Shown here: positions 1 through 9,117 of the stretch, in pieces
How the letters are laid out: each line of letters starts with the position of its first letter
How positions within the stretch are numbered: position 1 is the stretch's first letter
DNA from: Desulfobacteraceae bacterium
GTDB lineage: Bacteria > Desulfobacterota > Desulfobacteria > Desulfobacterales > UBA5852
NCBI GenBank assembly: GCA_014237395.1
Contig: JABZFP010000041.1
Coordinates: 461,742-525,741 of the forward strand
DNA length: 64,000 nucleotides
Reading direction: 5' to 3'
Notes under the pieces: generated by a model
What the model was told of the DNA's origin: nothing
Database searches by the model: none
What the model saw: only the letters and a program-made list of their open reading frames with translations
Position numbers and translations under genes: made by a program

Positions 1-318
1 GAAAAGAATTTTGCCCAACCCAGGGTGCCGTTCGTAATAATCCAACTGCAGCCAGTAGACCTTGCGCATTTTTTCTTTCAGATCCTCGATTCCCTGCAGG
101 TGATCGATGATGCGCTCGGTCAGGTTGCCCAGCCAGATGTCCACGAAACTGAACAACAGGCGCTCCTTGCTGCCGTAATGTTTGTAAATGGTGGTAAAGC
201 TGACGCCGGCTTTTTGGGCGACATCACGGATGTTGGCTTTGTGAAAATCGGACTCGGAAAAAATTTCGAGAACGGCTTTCTCCAATCGCGCCTGCACGTC
301 CGGGCGAAGCGCGGTCAT
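1..318 (-). CDS. TetR/AcrR-family transcriptional regulator, C-terminus cut by window edge
   Basis: The first 106 codons are visible, reading leftwards from the ATG at 316-318; the rest lies outside the window. Residues 10-55 are a TetR-type DNA-binding domain: a first helix ending in LEIFSES, then a helix-turn-helix running IRDVAQKAGVSFTTIYKHYG followed by SKERLL. TetR proteins are dimeric repressors whose variable C-terminal half binds a ligand, and that half is mostly missing here, so ligand and target cannot be read. It follows the acyl-CoA synthetase/epimerase genes on the same strand and could regulate acyl-CoA metabolism, but that is only positional inference. Confidence 0.85.
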   Translation of the reverse strand, partial: MTALRPDVQARLEKAVLEIFSESDFHKANIRDVAQKAGVSFTTIYKHYGSKERLLFSFVDIWLGNLTERIIDHLQGIEDLKEKMRKVYWLQLDYYERHPGLGKILF

Positions 319-505
319 ATGGCGATCATCTCGATGATGTGTTGCGTTGAGCAAGAAACGGTTCCTGTCAGTCTGTCGATCGGGTCTACACGAAAAGCCA
401 AAAATCGGTTATCAATAAAATAGTATAGTAATATCAAATATTAATGAATCTGATGCGTCCCGGCTACAATTAAAAATGTACTATTGTTACCCTTTCAGGG
501 CTTAG

Positions 506-537
506 AAAAATCTCGCTGCCATGTCAACGAGATTTTC
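506..537 (-). terminator. Probable intrinsic terminator after the epimerase gene
   Basis: Inverted repeat AAAATCTCG (507-515) / CGAGATTTT (528-536) with a 12-nt loop. Read on the minus strand the second arm runs into TTTTTC. It lies about 65 nt past the epimerase stop codon, so it would end the transporter-synthetase-epimerase transcript. Confidence 0.55.
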
Positions 538-599
538 CGGGTGATGCTTCGGGCAACCGGTTTTAAAACAAATGCTTCGTGCCGGCAAAGGACGCCGAC

Positions 600-1001
600 T
601 TATCGTTCACAGAGCTCCACTAAAACGCCGTTGGTGGCCTTGGGATGCAGAAAGGCAATTTTGGCACCGCCGGCGCCCATGCGTGGTTTCTCATCAATCA
701 GGCGAATCCCTTTGGCCTTCAATTCTGCCAGGGCCTCTTCAATATTGGCGACTCGAAAGGCCACATGCTGGATGCCCTGTCCGCGCTTTTCAATGTATTT
801 GGCGACGGGGCCATCCGGGCTGGTGGATTCCAGCAGTTCCACTTCGCTTTCACCCACCGGAAAGAAGGCCGTCGTCACTTTCTGGGCCTCCACCGTTTCA
901 GCCCCTTCGAATGGAAGCCCTAAAACGTCGGACCAGAAATTTTTGCCGTCGTCGATGCTGTTGACGGCAATGCCCAGGTGGTCGATTTTAAGGATCTGCA
1001 T
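600..1001 (-). CDS. mce: Methylmalonyl-CoA epimerase
   Basis: 133-residue single-domain VOC (glyoxalase-fold) protein. It epimerises (2S)- and (2R)-methylmalonyl-CoA, linking propionyl-CoA carboxylation to the B12-dependent mutase. The sequence has the family's paired beta-alpha-beta-beta-beta units: HLGIAVNS near the N-terminus, GIQHVAFRV mid-protein and a terminal NGVLVELCE, which places the His, His and Glu metal ligands where the family has them. The start at 999-1001 is chosen over an upstream in-frame ATG because AAGGAG lies 7 nt before it and the protein then begins at the usual MQILKIDHLG. It follows the PrpE-like synthetase on the same strand, which supports a propionate/methylmalonyl-CoA role. 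Confidence 0.9.
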   Translation of the reverse strand: MQILKIDHLGIAVNSIDDGKNFWSDVLGLPFEGAETVEAQKVTTAFFPVGESEVELLESTSPDGPVAKYIEKRGQGIQHVAFRVANIEEALAELKAKGIRLIDEKPRMGAGGAKIAFLHPKATNGVLVELCER

Positions 1002-1098
1002 ACGTTCTCCTTCGATTTTATCAATCCTTATCGGTGAATCAAACACAGCAAGTTTTATGCCTGTTCCCGGCATGGCCGGTGAGTTGATTCAAGGAAGA

Positions 1099-1136
1099 AT
1101 AGCTGGCATGGAACGTCTCCGTTTCATGCCAGCTAT
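1099..1136. repeat. 17-bp near-perfect hairpin between synthetase and epimerase genes
   Basis: Arms ATAGCTGGCATG (1099-1110) and CATGCCAGCTAT (1125-1136) are perfectly complementary. They extend inward through one G-T wobble and AACG/CGTT to a 4-nt loop. No T-tract follows on either strand, so it is not a standard terminator. It sits in the 203-nt gap inside the minus-strand operon and could be a processing or mRNA-stability stem, or a REP-like unit. Confidence 0.7.
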
Positions 1137-1204
1137 CGGGTTTGCCGTCAAGCAGGTGTCGACTTGGGTAAACGGTCAAACGGTTTCAGCATCATGCCGG
1201 GACA

Positions 1205-3109
1205 TCAGCTTCGTGATCCGGCCAGACCGATCGTATTCAGGGCGTCTTCAATTTCCCCCAATATGGTCGGGTCGTCAATCGTGGCCGGTACCTTGTAGTC
1301 TTTGTTGTCGGCGATTTTCTGAATGGTCCCCCGCAGGATCTTACCAGAACGGGTCTTGGGGAGCCGTTTGACGACCGTGGCGGTCTTGAAGGCCGCCACC
1401 GGACCGATGCGGTCCCGCACCATCTGAACGACTTCCTTGGTGATGTCGTCGTGAGGCCGGTCCACCCCGGCGTTCAAGACCAGAAAACCCACCGGAATCT
1501 GGCCCTTCAGGCTGTCTTCCACACCAAGAACGGCGCATTCGGCCACATCCGGATGGTCGGCCAGAACCTCCTCCATCGCGCCGGTGGACAGGCGATGCCC
1601 GGCCACGTTGATGATATCGTCGGTACGCGACATGACGTAAGCGTAACCGTTTTCGTCGATATATCCGGCATCGGCGGTTTTGTAGTAGCCAGGAAATTCC
1701 TCGAGATAGGCTTCCTTGAAGCGCTCATCAGCCTTGTAGAGGGTAGGCAGGGTGCCCGGTGGCAGCGGTAGCTTGACCACCAGAGCGCCGATTTCACCCG
1801 GCTGCATCTGGTTGCACTCGGCATCCACGGCCTGCAGGTTCCAGCCCGGGGCCGCTTTGGTGGGCGAACCGTAGATTACCGGAAACTTGTGTAATCCCAT
1901 GCAATTGGCGGCGATGGCCCAGCCGGTTTCCGTCTGCCACCAGTGATCGATGACCGGCACCTTGAGGTTCCGTTCGGACCACTGGATGGTGTCGGGATCG
2001 GACCGCTCGCCGGCCAGGAACAGATATTTAAAGTTGGAGAGATCATACTTTTTGATCAGTTCGCCCTTGGGGTCGTCTCTTTTAATGGCCCGGAAAGCCG
2101 TGGGCGCCGTGAACAGCGAGCGGACGCCATGCTGGGAGATCACCCGCCAGAAAACGCCGGCATCCGGCGTGCCCACCGGTTTACCCTCGAACAGGATCGT
2201 GGTGCAGCCTTTGAACAGCGGTCCGTATACAATGTAGGAGTGGCCCACCACCCAGCCGACATCGCTGGCGGCCCAGTAGACATCACCGGCATCCACATCA
2301 TAGACGGCTTTCATGGTCCACTTCAGGGCCACCATGTGGCCGCCATTGTCGCGGACAACGCCCTTGGGCTGTCCAGTGGTGCCCGACGTGTAAAGGATAT
2401 ACAGCGGATCCGTCGCGGCAACCGGCACGCAGTCCTGGGGCTGGGCCGCGGCCATGGCCTCTTGCCAGTCCACATCGCGGCCATCCGTCAGGCTGGCTTT
2501 TTCCATGGGGCGCTGCAGAATGACACATTTATCGGGTTTAGAACTCGACAAACGAATTGCTTCATCCAGCAGGGGTTTGTAGGCGATGACTTTTTTAACT
2601 TCGATGCCGCAGGAAGCGGATACCATGACCTTGGGTTTGGCATCTTCGATGCGGGTGGCCAGTTCTTTGGCGGCAAACCCACCGAAAACGACCGAGTGGA
2701 CCGCCCCAAGGCGGGCGCAGGCCAGCATGGCGATAGCGGCCTCCGGGATCATGGGCATGTAAATGATGACCCGATCGCCTTTGGTGACGCCCTGGTTCAC
2801 GAGGACGCCGGCAAAGGTGGCCACCTCGTCGCGCAGTTCACGGTAGGTGTATTTTTTGATCGTGTCGGTGACCGGGCTGTCGTAGATGAGGGCGACCTGA
2901 TCACCGCGCCCGTTTTCAACATGCAAGTCCAGGGCATTGTAACAGGTGTTGCAGATGCCGCCGGTAAACCAGCGGTAGAAGGGTTTGTTGGAGTCATCCA
3001 GGACCTTGTCCCACTTTTTGTACCAGTGGCAGTCCTCAGCCGCTTCTCCCCAGAAGGCATCCGGGTCGTTCATGGATTTCGCATAGGCTTCTTCATACAG
3101 ATTGGTCAT
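1205..3109 (-). CDS. prpE: Acyl-CoA synthetase, PrpE (propionate-CoA ligase) type
   Basis: 634-residue AMP-forming ligase that converts a short fatty acid, ATP and CoA to the acyl-CoA through an acyl-adenylate. It shows the acetyl-CoA-synthetase N-terminal domain (FYRWFTGGICNTCYNALD), the P-loop-like YTSGTTGQPKGV, the GHSYIVYGPL segment, and the C-terminal PKTRSGKILR with the catalytic lysine. The overall pattern follows enterobacterial PrpE more than Acs. The start at 3107-3109 (MTNLYEEAY) is preferred over the ATG 24 nt upstream because AAAGGA precedes it. It lies between the transporter gene and methylmalonyl-CoA epimerase on one strand, consistent with propionate (and perhaps acetate) activation. 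Substrate preference cannot be read with certainty. Confidence 0.85.
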   Translation of the reverse strand: MTNLYEEAYAKSMNDPDAFWGEAAEDCHWYKKWDKVLDDSNKPFYRWFTGGICNTCYNALDLHVENGRGDQVALIYDSPVTDTIKKYTYRELRDEVATFAGVLVNQGVTKGDRVIIYMPMIPEAAIAMLACARLGAVHSVVFGGFAAKELATRIEDAKPKVMVSASCGIEVKKVIAYKPLLDEAIRLSSSKPDKCVILQRPMEKASLTDGRDVDWQEAMAAAQPQDCVPVAATDPLYILYTSGTTGQPKGVVRDNGGHMVALKWTMKAVYDVDAGDVYWAASDVGWVVGHSYIVYGPLFKGCTTILFEGKPVGTPDAGVFWRVISQHGVRSLFTAPTAFRAIKRDDPKGELIKKYDLSNFKYLFLAGERSDPDTIQWSERNLKVPVIDHWWQTETGWAIAANCMGLHKFPVIYGSPTKAAPGWNLQAVDAECNQMQPGEIGALVVKLPLPPGTLPTLYKADERFKEAYLEEFPGYYKTADAGYIDENGYAYVMSRTDDIINVAGHRLSTGAMEEVLADHPDVAECAVLGVEDSLKGQIPVGFLVLNAGVDRPHDDITKEVVQMVRDRIGPVAAFKTATVVKRLPKTRSGKILRGTIQKIADNKDYKVPATIDDPTILGEIEDALNTIGLAGSRS

Positions 3110-3238
3110 GGATCGCTTTCCTTTCTGTTTCATATCCGAGTTGCCGAAAACACCCCGTTCGATTGGAATCCATTGGTTCGGCGAAGCCGCAGGGTCGTGT
3201 GGTCGGGGCGCTGTGCCCGGATTATCGGCCCTTCGCCG

Positions 3239-3859
3239 CTAGCGCGAAGTGGCTTTGGCTGCCAACGGGATGTTGGTGGCCTTTTCCGCTTCACCGGAAA
3301 TCCATGGTTTGCCAACCGGAAGAATGTCTTTTCCAAACACCTGGAGAAAAATGACATGTGCCATCATGTACCAGGCAGCGGCAGCACAGGCCATCAGCTC
3401 ATAGCCGGCCACTTTGGTGAGGGCGGGATAGCCGAAGTGGGCGAGATCGAGAAGAATAAATCCGATGAGAAGGAGTGTGAACGTGATCGCCATCGCCCCG
3501 TGGATTCGCATCGCGGCTACCCAGAGAATCGCGGTATAAAAGGTCCAGGCAACGAGGAACCAACCCACATCCGTTCCGCTGGATTTGTAAATGCCGAAAT
3601 GATTCAGCAGGAAGATAATGCCGATGGCAATCCAGAAAGCGCCATAGGAAACGAATGCGCTGTAACCGAAATTGTTGCCGCACTTGAATTCCTGAAAACC
3701 GGCGATCAACTGCGCCGCGCCACCGAAGGCCAGGGCCAGGGCCAGAACCGGGCCCAAACCGCACCAGCCCACATTGTGAAACTGCAGAACCATCGTCGTC
3801 AAACCAAACCCTGCCAAACCGACTACCGCTGGATTACCCATCTGCTGCTGCTCTGCCAT
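3239..3859 (-). CDS. AceTr (GPR1/FUN34/YaaH, SatP-like) acetate/short monocarboxylate transporter
   Basis: 206-residue integral membrane protein with six hydrophobic segments and the diagnostic NPAVVGLAGFG near residue 9, which corresponds to the family signature NPAPLGL. Members of this family (E. coli SatP, yeast Ady2) move acetate and succinate across the inner membrane with protons. It is the first gene downstream of the sigma-54 promoter at 4062-4076 and precedes the PrpE-type synthetase by 129 nt, so uptake and activation of a short carboxylate appear to be co-transcribed. An AGGAGGA site lies just upstream of the ATG. Confidence 0.88.
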   Translation of the reverse strand: MAEQQQMGNPAVVGLAGFGLTTMVLQFHNVGWCGLGPVLALALAFGGAAQLIAGFQEFKCGNNFGYSAFVSYGAFWIAIGIIFLLNHFGIYKSSGTDVGWFLVAWTFYTAILWVAAMRIHGAMAITFTLLLIGFILLDLAHFGYPALTKVAGYELMACAAAAWYMMAHVIFLQVFGKDILPVGKPWISGEAEKATNIPLAAKATSR

Positions 3860-3910
3860 GTCATCCTCCTGAGATTAAAATTGTTTTAGGCATTGGCGTT
3901 TATCGTCCTG

Positions 3911-4042
3911 CGGAATGGTGAGCGTTTTTGGGTGGCCATTCCGCTGTTCAATCGCCGTTCCTGTGCTCGACCGGTCTGTCTGTTAAGCGCCACCCCCTTT
4001 CGCGGTCGAATGCCGGATGATCCTCGCTGCGGACTCATCCGG
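3911..4042 (-). promoter_or_regulatory. Two hairpins in the leader of the transporter operon
   Basis: In the untranslated leader between the sigma-54 promoter and the transporter ATG there are two inverted repeats: CCGGATGA (4013-4020) / TCATCCGG (4035-4042), and CGGAATGG (3911-3918) / CCATTCCG (3936-3943). Both are perfect over 8 bp. Function is unknown; they could stabilise the leader or bind a regulator. The rest of 3860-4262 holds no gene that I can support. Confidence 0.5.
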
Positions 4043-4061
4043 ACAGGATGCCCATGGCAGT

Positions 4062-4076
4062 GCAACTCATATGCCA
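4062..4076 (-). promoter_or_regulatory. Sigma-54 (-24/-12) promoter for the transporter-synthetase-epimerase operon
   Basis: On the minus strand the sequence reads TGGCAT, five bases, TTGC. The GG and GC dinucleotides are separated by exactly 10 bases, which is the RpoN rule. Transcription would start near 4050, about 190 nt ahead of the transporter ATG. The gene immediately upstream encodes a sigma-54 activator with an intact GAFTGA loop, so promoter and activator sit side by side. Confidence 0.75.
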
Positions 4077-4262
4077 CAAAATTCAAGATTTAGAAAGGCT
4101 TTTAAGGATTAATATATAGACAGCGGATTGAAAGTATTATTGCAAGTGAACATCATTCATTAAAGCGGCGAAAACGCCCCATTGGTATATCGAAAAGATG
4201 TTAACAATATGAATATGTTAGATTTTATTCGAAAGGGACATATTTGTCTCTAATGCGGGTAA

Positions 4263-6197
4263 TTATAGCCCATGATCCTTCATTTTCCGAAACAACGTCC
4301 GGCGGTCGATGCCTAAAAGGCCGGCGACACGTGCCCTGTGCCATTGGTGGGTGTCGAGCATCTGACGGAGATATTGTTTTTCGTAATGGGCCATGGCCGC
4401 TTTCAATGAAAGCGCGGTGTCGATGGTGGGGGTGGCGATAGCTGGCCGAGGCGTGGGAGAGGCGGACGAAACTTCCGTGGATTCCACCGAATTCAAGGTG
4501 ATAAATCGGTGAACAGCGTTTTGGAGTTCTCTGACATTGCCGGGCCAATCCCGCTGCATCATGGCCTGAATGGCGTGGTCGGGCATGACCGGCAAGGTAT
4601 CGGCATCGCTCAGGGACTGCAGAAAATGCTGGATGAGCAAGGGGATATCTTCCCGACGGGACCGCAGCGGCGGCAAGTGGATGGGGATGATGTGGATGCG
4701 ATAGAAGAAATCATCCCGCAGGGTGCCCTTGCGCACCTCTTCGGTAAGGTTGCGGTTGGTGGCCGCCACAATGCGAATATCAGGTACAATGGTCTCATTG
4801 CTCCCGATCGGGGTGTAGCCGCCGCCTTCGATGGCGCGCAGCAGCTTGACCTGCAGATTGGGATTGATCTCGCCGATTTCGTCCAGAAATAGCGTGCCGC
4901 CGTCAGCCTCGGCCAGAAAACCCGGTTTGTCTTTATGGGCGCCGGTAAAGGCCCCTCTTTTATGACCGAAGAACTCGCTTTCCAGCAGATTTTCGGGTAT
5001 GGCCCCGCAGTTTACCGGCACAAATGGGCGGCGGCTGCGGTCGCTCAATTTGTGAATGGTCTGGGCGACCAGTTCTTTGCCGGTTCCGGATTCACCATAA
5101 ATGATAACGTTGGCGCTGGAAGCGGCAGCTTTGAGAATGACCTGATAAACGTCTTGCATGGGTTGGCTTTTGCCGATAATGCGGCCGAAACGGCCAACGC
5201 CCTTCAAGGACGATCGCAGGCGCAGGTTTTCCTGGCGCAGTTGGGCTTCACTGGCCCGCAAGGCCGCTTCGGCTTTGCGAATCGCGGTGAGGTCGAACAA
5301 AATCCCCCGCATCCCGATGAGGGCGCCGGAGCGAATGATCGGGCTGGCATACACCATGGCCGGAAAAAGGGTCCGATCTTTGCGGTGGACGACGGCTTCG
5401 AATTCCACCGGTCCCTTGCCCGCCATTATCTGGCGGATGGCCACGGATGCCTGGGCGTGCGTTTCGGTACCGAAGATATCCAGGACGGACATCCGATCGA
5501 TCAGATCCGCATCGCCGCCGGCCAGGATTTCGCGGCCGTAGCGATTGATGAAAGAAAAGCGTTCGTCCTGGTGGGTTTCAAAAACCGGCTGGGGCAGCAG
5601 ATCGGCCAGCTCCCGAAATTTTTCTTCCCGGCGGCGCAAAGTCGCTTCGGCTTGCCGGCGCTGGCCGATTTCTTTCTGGAGCTTGCGATTGGATTTTTCG
5701 AGCTCTTGGGTGCGCTCGGTCAAATCGGCGGTGCGCCGGGCGATCTCTTCTTCGAGGTGCTGCCGATAGCGATTGTTTTCCTGCCGGAGACGGGCGCGCT
5801 CCAACGCGTTTTGAATCGCGTGTTCAAGGACCGCCATGTCGAGGATGGGTTTGGTGACGAAATCATGCGCACCGGCCCGCAGCGCTTCAATGGCGTCCTG
5901 CAGCATCCCCGTGCCGGATACGACGATGACCGGGGTGTCGGAGCCCTCCTGCCGCAGAGCTTCCAGAAACGCCAGGCCATCCATTTCCGGCATACGCAGG
6001 TCGAGCAAAACCAAATCCGGTGTCTGTTCCCGAAACAGGGTCAGCCCCTGCTGTCCGTCACCGGCCTGGAGCACTTTGAATCCGCTGTCCTCTAAGTAGG
6101 CCGCAATGCTGTCCCGGATCACAGGTTCGTCATCGATGGCCAGAATCTTTACAGGCCGATGGGCCGAGGAGGGCATGGGCAGACGCGGTTTTCGCAT
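4263..6197 (-). CDS. Sigma-54-dependent response regulator with internal PAS domain
   Basis: 644 residues. Order: receiver domain (about 16-130; acidic pair DDE, phosphoacceptor Asp66 in LVLLDLRMPEMDG, Lys116 in VTKPI), a coiled coil (130-190), a PAS domain (190-315), an AAA+ sigma-54 activator domain (340-570; Walker A GESGTGKE at 368-375, GAFTGA at 415-420, Walker B GTLFLDEIGE), and a Fis-type helix-turn-helix at the end (VAGLLGIDRRTLFRKMK). Phosphorylation should drive oligomerisation and ATP-dependent opening of sigma-54 promoters. The start has AAGGAGGG 9 nt upstream, overlapping the stop of the kinase gene 15 nt away. The PAS domain between receiver and AAA+ is an extra input not found in simple NtrC proteins. 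The adjacent RpoN site suggests it controls the transporter operon. Confidence 0.93.
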   Translation of the reverse strand: MRKPRLPMPSSAHRPVKILAIDDEPVIRDSIAAYLEDSGFKVLQAGDGQQGLTLFREQTPDLVLLDLRMPEMDGLAFLEALRQEGSDTPVIVVSGTGMLQDAIEALRAGAHDFVTKPILDMAVLEHAIQNALERARLRQENNRYRQHLEEEIARRTADLTERTQELEKSNRKLQKEIGQRRQAEATLRRREEKFRELADLLPQPVFETHQDERFSFINRYGREILAGGDADLIDRMSVLDIFGTETHAQASVAIRQIMAGKGPVEFEAVVHRKDRTLFPAMVYASPIIRSGALIGMRGILFDLTAIRKAEAALRASEAQLRQENLRLRSSLKGVGRFGRIIGKSQPMQDVYQVILKAAASSANVIIYGESGTGKELVAQTIHKLSDRSRRPFVPVNCGAIPENLLESEFFGHKRGAFTGAHKDKPGFLAEADGGTLFLDEIGEINPNLQVKLLRAIEGGGYTPIGSNETIVPDIRIVAATNRNLTEEVRKGTLRDDFFYRIHIIPIHLPPLRSRREDIPLLIQHFLQSLSDADTLPVMPDHAIQAMMQRDWPGNVRELQNAVHRFITLNSVESTEVSSASPTPRPAIATPTIDTALSLKAAMAHYEKQYLRQMLDTHQWHRARVAGLLGIDRRTLFRKMKDHGL

Positions 6198-6212
6198 GAT
6201 GAAAGTCCCTCC

Positions 6213-8981
6213 TTAATTGCGGCCGGCCGGCGACGGGCGATCGCTGCAGGGCAACCGCAAGGTGAAGCGGGTGCCTTGTCCGGGGGTGGAATCCACGGCC
6301 ATCGTGCCCCCATGATGGCTGGTAACGATGAAATAGGACACCGACAGCCCAAGGCCGGTACCGACACCGACGTCCTTGGTGGTAAAAAAAGGTTCGAAAA
6401 CCCGTTTGCGGGTCTCCTCATCCATGCCCGGGCCGTTGTCTTCCACGTCAAGACGAATAAAATCCCCGTCCCACCGCAGCCTGAGCGCAATACACGGCGG
6501 CTCCACCGGTGGTTGGGACGGATCGAAAGCCTGTGAGGCGTTGCGCAGGAGGTTTAAAATCACCTGGCCGATTTCAGTGGCCACGCAAGGGACCAGGGGC
6601 AGGTCGTTTTCGTAGTCGCGGATGATCTCAATTTTACGGAAATCGTATTTTTTCCGCAGATCATAGTCATGGGCGGCCAGCGCCACGGTTTTATCCACGA
6701 GTTCCGCAAGCGATGCCGGTGCCATGCGGGAATCACTGGGCCGGCTGAAATGCAGCATATCGGATACGGTGGTGGAGGCCCTTTCGCCGGATTGGCGGAT
6801 GCCGTCGATAAACCGGATAATGCCCCGTTCTTCCAGATAGGCACGGATGCTTTCCAGCGTGGTACCGCAGCGGACAGCAATGGTGTTGTTTTTCTCCAGG
6901 GTAGGATCCAGCCGGCGCACGATATTCTGGGCACTTTGCAGCATACCGCTAAGCGGATTGTTGATTTCATGGGCCATTCCGGCGGCGAGGCCGCCCACCG
7001 AGAGCATTTTCTCGGTCTGTACCATGGTGTCTTCCAAGCGCACCCGGGCCGTGACGTCATCGACCCTGATGACAGCTCCTTCCAGGGTCTCGATGTCCAG
7101 GGGGTAAATCATGATATCGGCATAGTGGATCTGATCTCCGACCGTGTAGGCGACCTTTTCCGCCTGGCGAACCGTTCTTTGGCGGATGGCTTGTTTGACC
7201 AGGCGGCTCAGTGGCTTTAATTGCGGGTAAACCTCCTCCAGGTTCCGGTGGCGGGCCTGCTGGCTGGTCACCCCGGTGGCCTTTTCAGCCTCGCGATTCC
7301 ACTGGGTAACCCGGCCCCACCGATCGACCCCCACGAGCACCGACGGCATGGAGTCGACAACGCTGGCGAGGTAGTGCTGCAGGCGGGCCATTTCCAACTT
7401 GGCCTTGCGCGCCGCGGTGACGTCATTGCCCACACAGAGGCAGCCCACCAGCGCACCCTGATCGTCTCGGATGGCCCGGTTGGTCCATGAAATCCAGGCG
7501 TGCTCCCCATCTTGCCGCACGGCTTCGGTTTCGAAGGCAGGGTGTTTTTCGGGGTTGGTGTAGATCGGGGCGGTTTCATCGTGCTGGGCCTGCCCCGTGC
7601 TGTCGACCGCCGGAATCAGGACGCCCAGGATGGGACGCCCCAGAATGTCCGCTTCCGTATAGCCGAAAAAATTCTGGGCGAACTCATTGAAAAAGGTGAT
7701 TTCGCCTTCGGTGGACAGGCGCAGGATGATGCTGTTGGCGTTTTCCACCAGTTCCCGATATTTGGCTTCGCTTTCGCGAATGGCTTCTTCGGCCCGCTCA
7801 CGCTCATGGATCTCGTTTTCGAGACGGTTGCTATAGGCCTCCAGACGCTCCATGAACTGGTTGAAATAGTTCGCCAGGCGGCCTATTTCATCCCGCGAGC
7901 GGCGTTTCATCCGGACCCGGTAATCGCCGGCGGCGCCGGACGAAAAGTGATTCATGAGCTCTTTGAGGGGTGTCGTAATGGAATTGCTGATGGTCAGGGT
8001 CAGCGGCAATACGATGATGAAGGACATCAGGACGGTGGCCAGAATGAGACGATGCATGGTGGTCAGCGGGGCGTAAAATTCGTCCAGATAGCTGGAGGAG
8101 GCCACAATCCAATGGAACTCGGGGATGTGGTTGAAGATTACCAGTTTATCGCGGGCGTTGTTTTCTCCGGGGTTTTCCCAGGAATAGGTGATCTTGCCGC
8201 TTTTGCGGTCACAGATCTCGCGCACGAATTCGCGCCCGTTGCGGTCCTTGGCATACAGGTAGTTGCCACTCACCTGAGGATGCAGGACCATGTTGCCCTG
8301 CTCGTCGATAATGTAGGAATAGCCGGTCTGACCAAACTGCAGCGAAAGAATACTGTCACGGAAATCCTCGACATTGACCAGCTCACGGAACTCCTCGCGA
8401 TAGGATGAAACGGAAATGATCCAATCCCAGGGTTCAAAATAGGTCATGTAAAGCGCTTTGGGACGGGCGCGGGTTTCACCAGGATTCATCCAGTCATATT
8501 CTAGATAGCCTTCCTTGCGAACGGTTTGTTCACGAATAAAAGCATACTCGGACAGATTCGCACCAATCAATTCCTGCTTGGGATGAACATCGATGACACC
8601 GGCGCTGTCCAGACAATAGATGTAGCCGGTGGTGCCGATGGGCTGGCTCAGGATAATCTCGGCGACCCGCAGCCGGGCTTCGTCTTCGGTTATCCGCCCG
8701 GCAAGGGCCTGGCCGTGAAAATAAGTGGCGATATCCAGGTTTTTTTCAGCGACCGCTCGAAGATGATTCTTGATGGAGGTGGCCGCGGAAGTGCGCACCA
8801 TGTTGAGAATGGTGGTTGTGGTGTTCTTGAGTTCGCTTTCGATATTGGTTTCCAGGGTCTGGCGGACCACGGAGTAGACCACGAGGCTGCCCATCACGAT
8901 ACACAGGATGAAGACGGCTGAGTATCCGGCCAGCAGTTTGTGCTGGATTCGCAGGTCCCGAAACGAGCGGAACAGGTCCAT
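6213..8981 (-). CDS. Membrane sensor histidine kinase with tandem Cache and PAS domains
   Basis: 922 residues. A first membrane helix (about 17-40) and a second (about 315-340) enclose an extracytoplasmic region with two similar Cache-type halves, marked by TTGYIYCLDSAGVIDVHP and QTGYSYIIDEQGNMVLHP. A HAMP linker, two PAS domains (starting near 430 and 560), a HisKA domain (phosphoacceptor in MAHEINNP) and an HATPase_c domain (LNLLRNASQAF, DNGPGMD, GTGLGLSV) follow. The start at 8979-8981 is preferred over an ATG 90 nt upstream because GGGAGG lies 7 nt ahead and the protein then begins just before the first membrane helix. It is the partner of the response regulator 15 nt downstream. Cache domains of this type often bind small carboxylates, which would fit the operon next door; the ligand is inferred. 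Confidence 0.9.
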   Translation of the reverse strand: MDLFRSFRDLRIQHKLLAGYSAVFILCIVMGSLVVYSVVRQTLETNIESELKNTTTTILNMVRTSAATSIKNHLRAVAEKNLDIATYFHGQALAGRITEDEARLRVAEIILSQPIGTTGYIYCLDSAGVIDVHPKQELIGANLSEYAFIREQTVRKEGYLEYDWMNPGETRARPKALYMTYFEPWDWIISVSSYREEFRELVNVEDFRDSILSLQFGQTGYSYIIDEQGNMVLHPQVSGNYLYAKDRNGREFVREICDRKSGKITYSWENPGENNARDKLVIFNHIPEFHWIVASSSYLDEFYAPLTTMHRLILATVLMSFIIVLPLTLTISNSITTPLKELMNHFSSGAAGDYRVRMKRRSRDEIGRLANYFNQFMERLEAYSNRLENEIHERERAEEAIRESEAKYRELVENANSIILRLSTEGEITFFNEFAQNFFGYTEADILGRPILGVLIPAVDSTGQAQHDETAPIYTNPEKHPAFETEAVRQDGEHAWISWTNRAIRDDQGALVGCLCVGNDVTAARKAKLEMARLQHYLASVVDSMPSVLVGVDRWGRVTQWNREAEKATGVTSQQARHRNLEEVYPQLKPLSRLVKQAIRQRTVRQAEKVAYTVGDQIHYADIMIYPLDIETLEGAVIRVDDVTARVRLEDTMVQTEKMLSVGGLAAGMAHEINNPLSGMLQSAQNIVRRLDPTLEKNNTIAVRCGTTLESIRAYLEERGIIRFIDGIRQSGERASTTVSDMLHFSRPSDSRMAPASLAELVDKTVALAAHDYDLRKKYDFRKIEIIRDYENDLPLVPCVATEIGQVILNLLRNASQAFDPSQPPVEPPCIALRLRWDGDFIRLDVEDNGPGMDEETRKRVFEPFFTTKDVGVGTGLGLSVSYFIVTSHHGGTMAVDSTPGQGTRFTLRLPCSDRPSPAGRN

Positions 8982-9117
8982 GGTTACGCCTCCCTGAAGC
9001 CATCGGGATGGTTGCGGTGGAAAGGCGGGTGCTTGCATCCGCCCGGCCGGTGGCGCGATGCCCTCCCGCAAGCGCAGGGTTTTCCGTCTTCCCTGATGGA
9101 TCTAAGGCTTCTTTGCT

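Noticed and set aside
1943..3889. 648-codon plus-strand open frame opposite the acyl-CoA synthetase and transporter
   Set aside because: Opposite genes with clear family motifs occupy the region; the frame has no recognisable fold and no ribosome site.
4200..4262. Enhancer palindrome (GACA/TGTC around 4230) for the sigma-54 activator
   Set aside because: Only four base pairs per arm and single copy; too weak to call a binding site.
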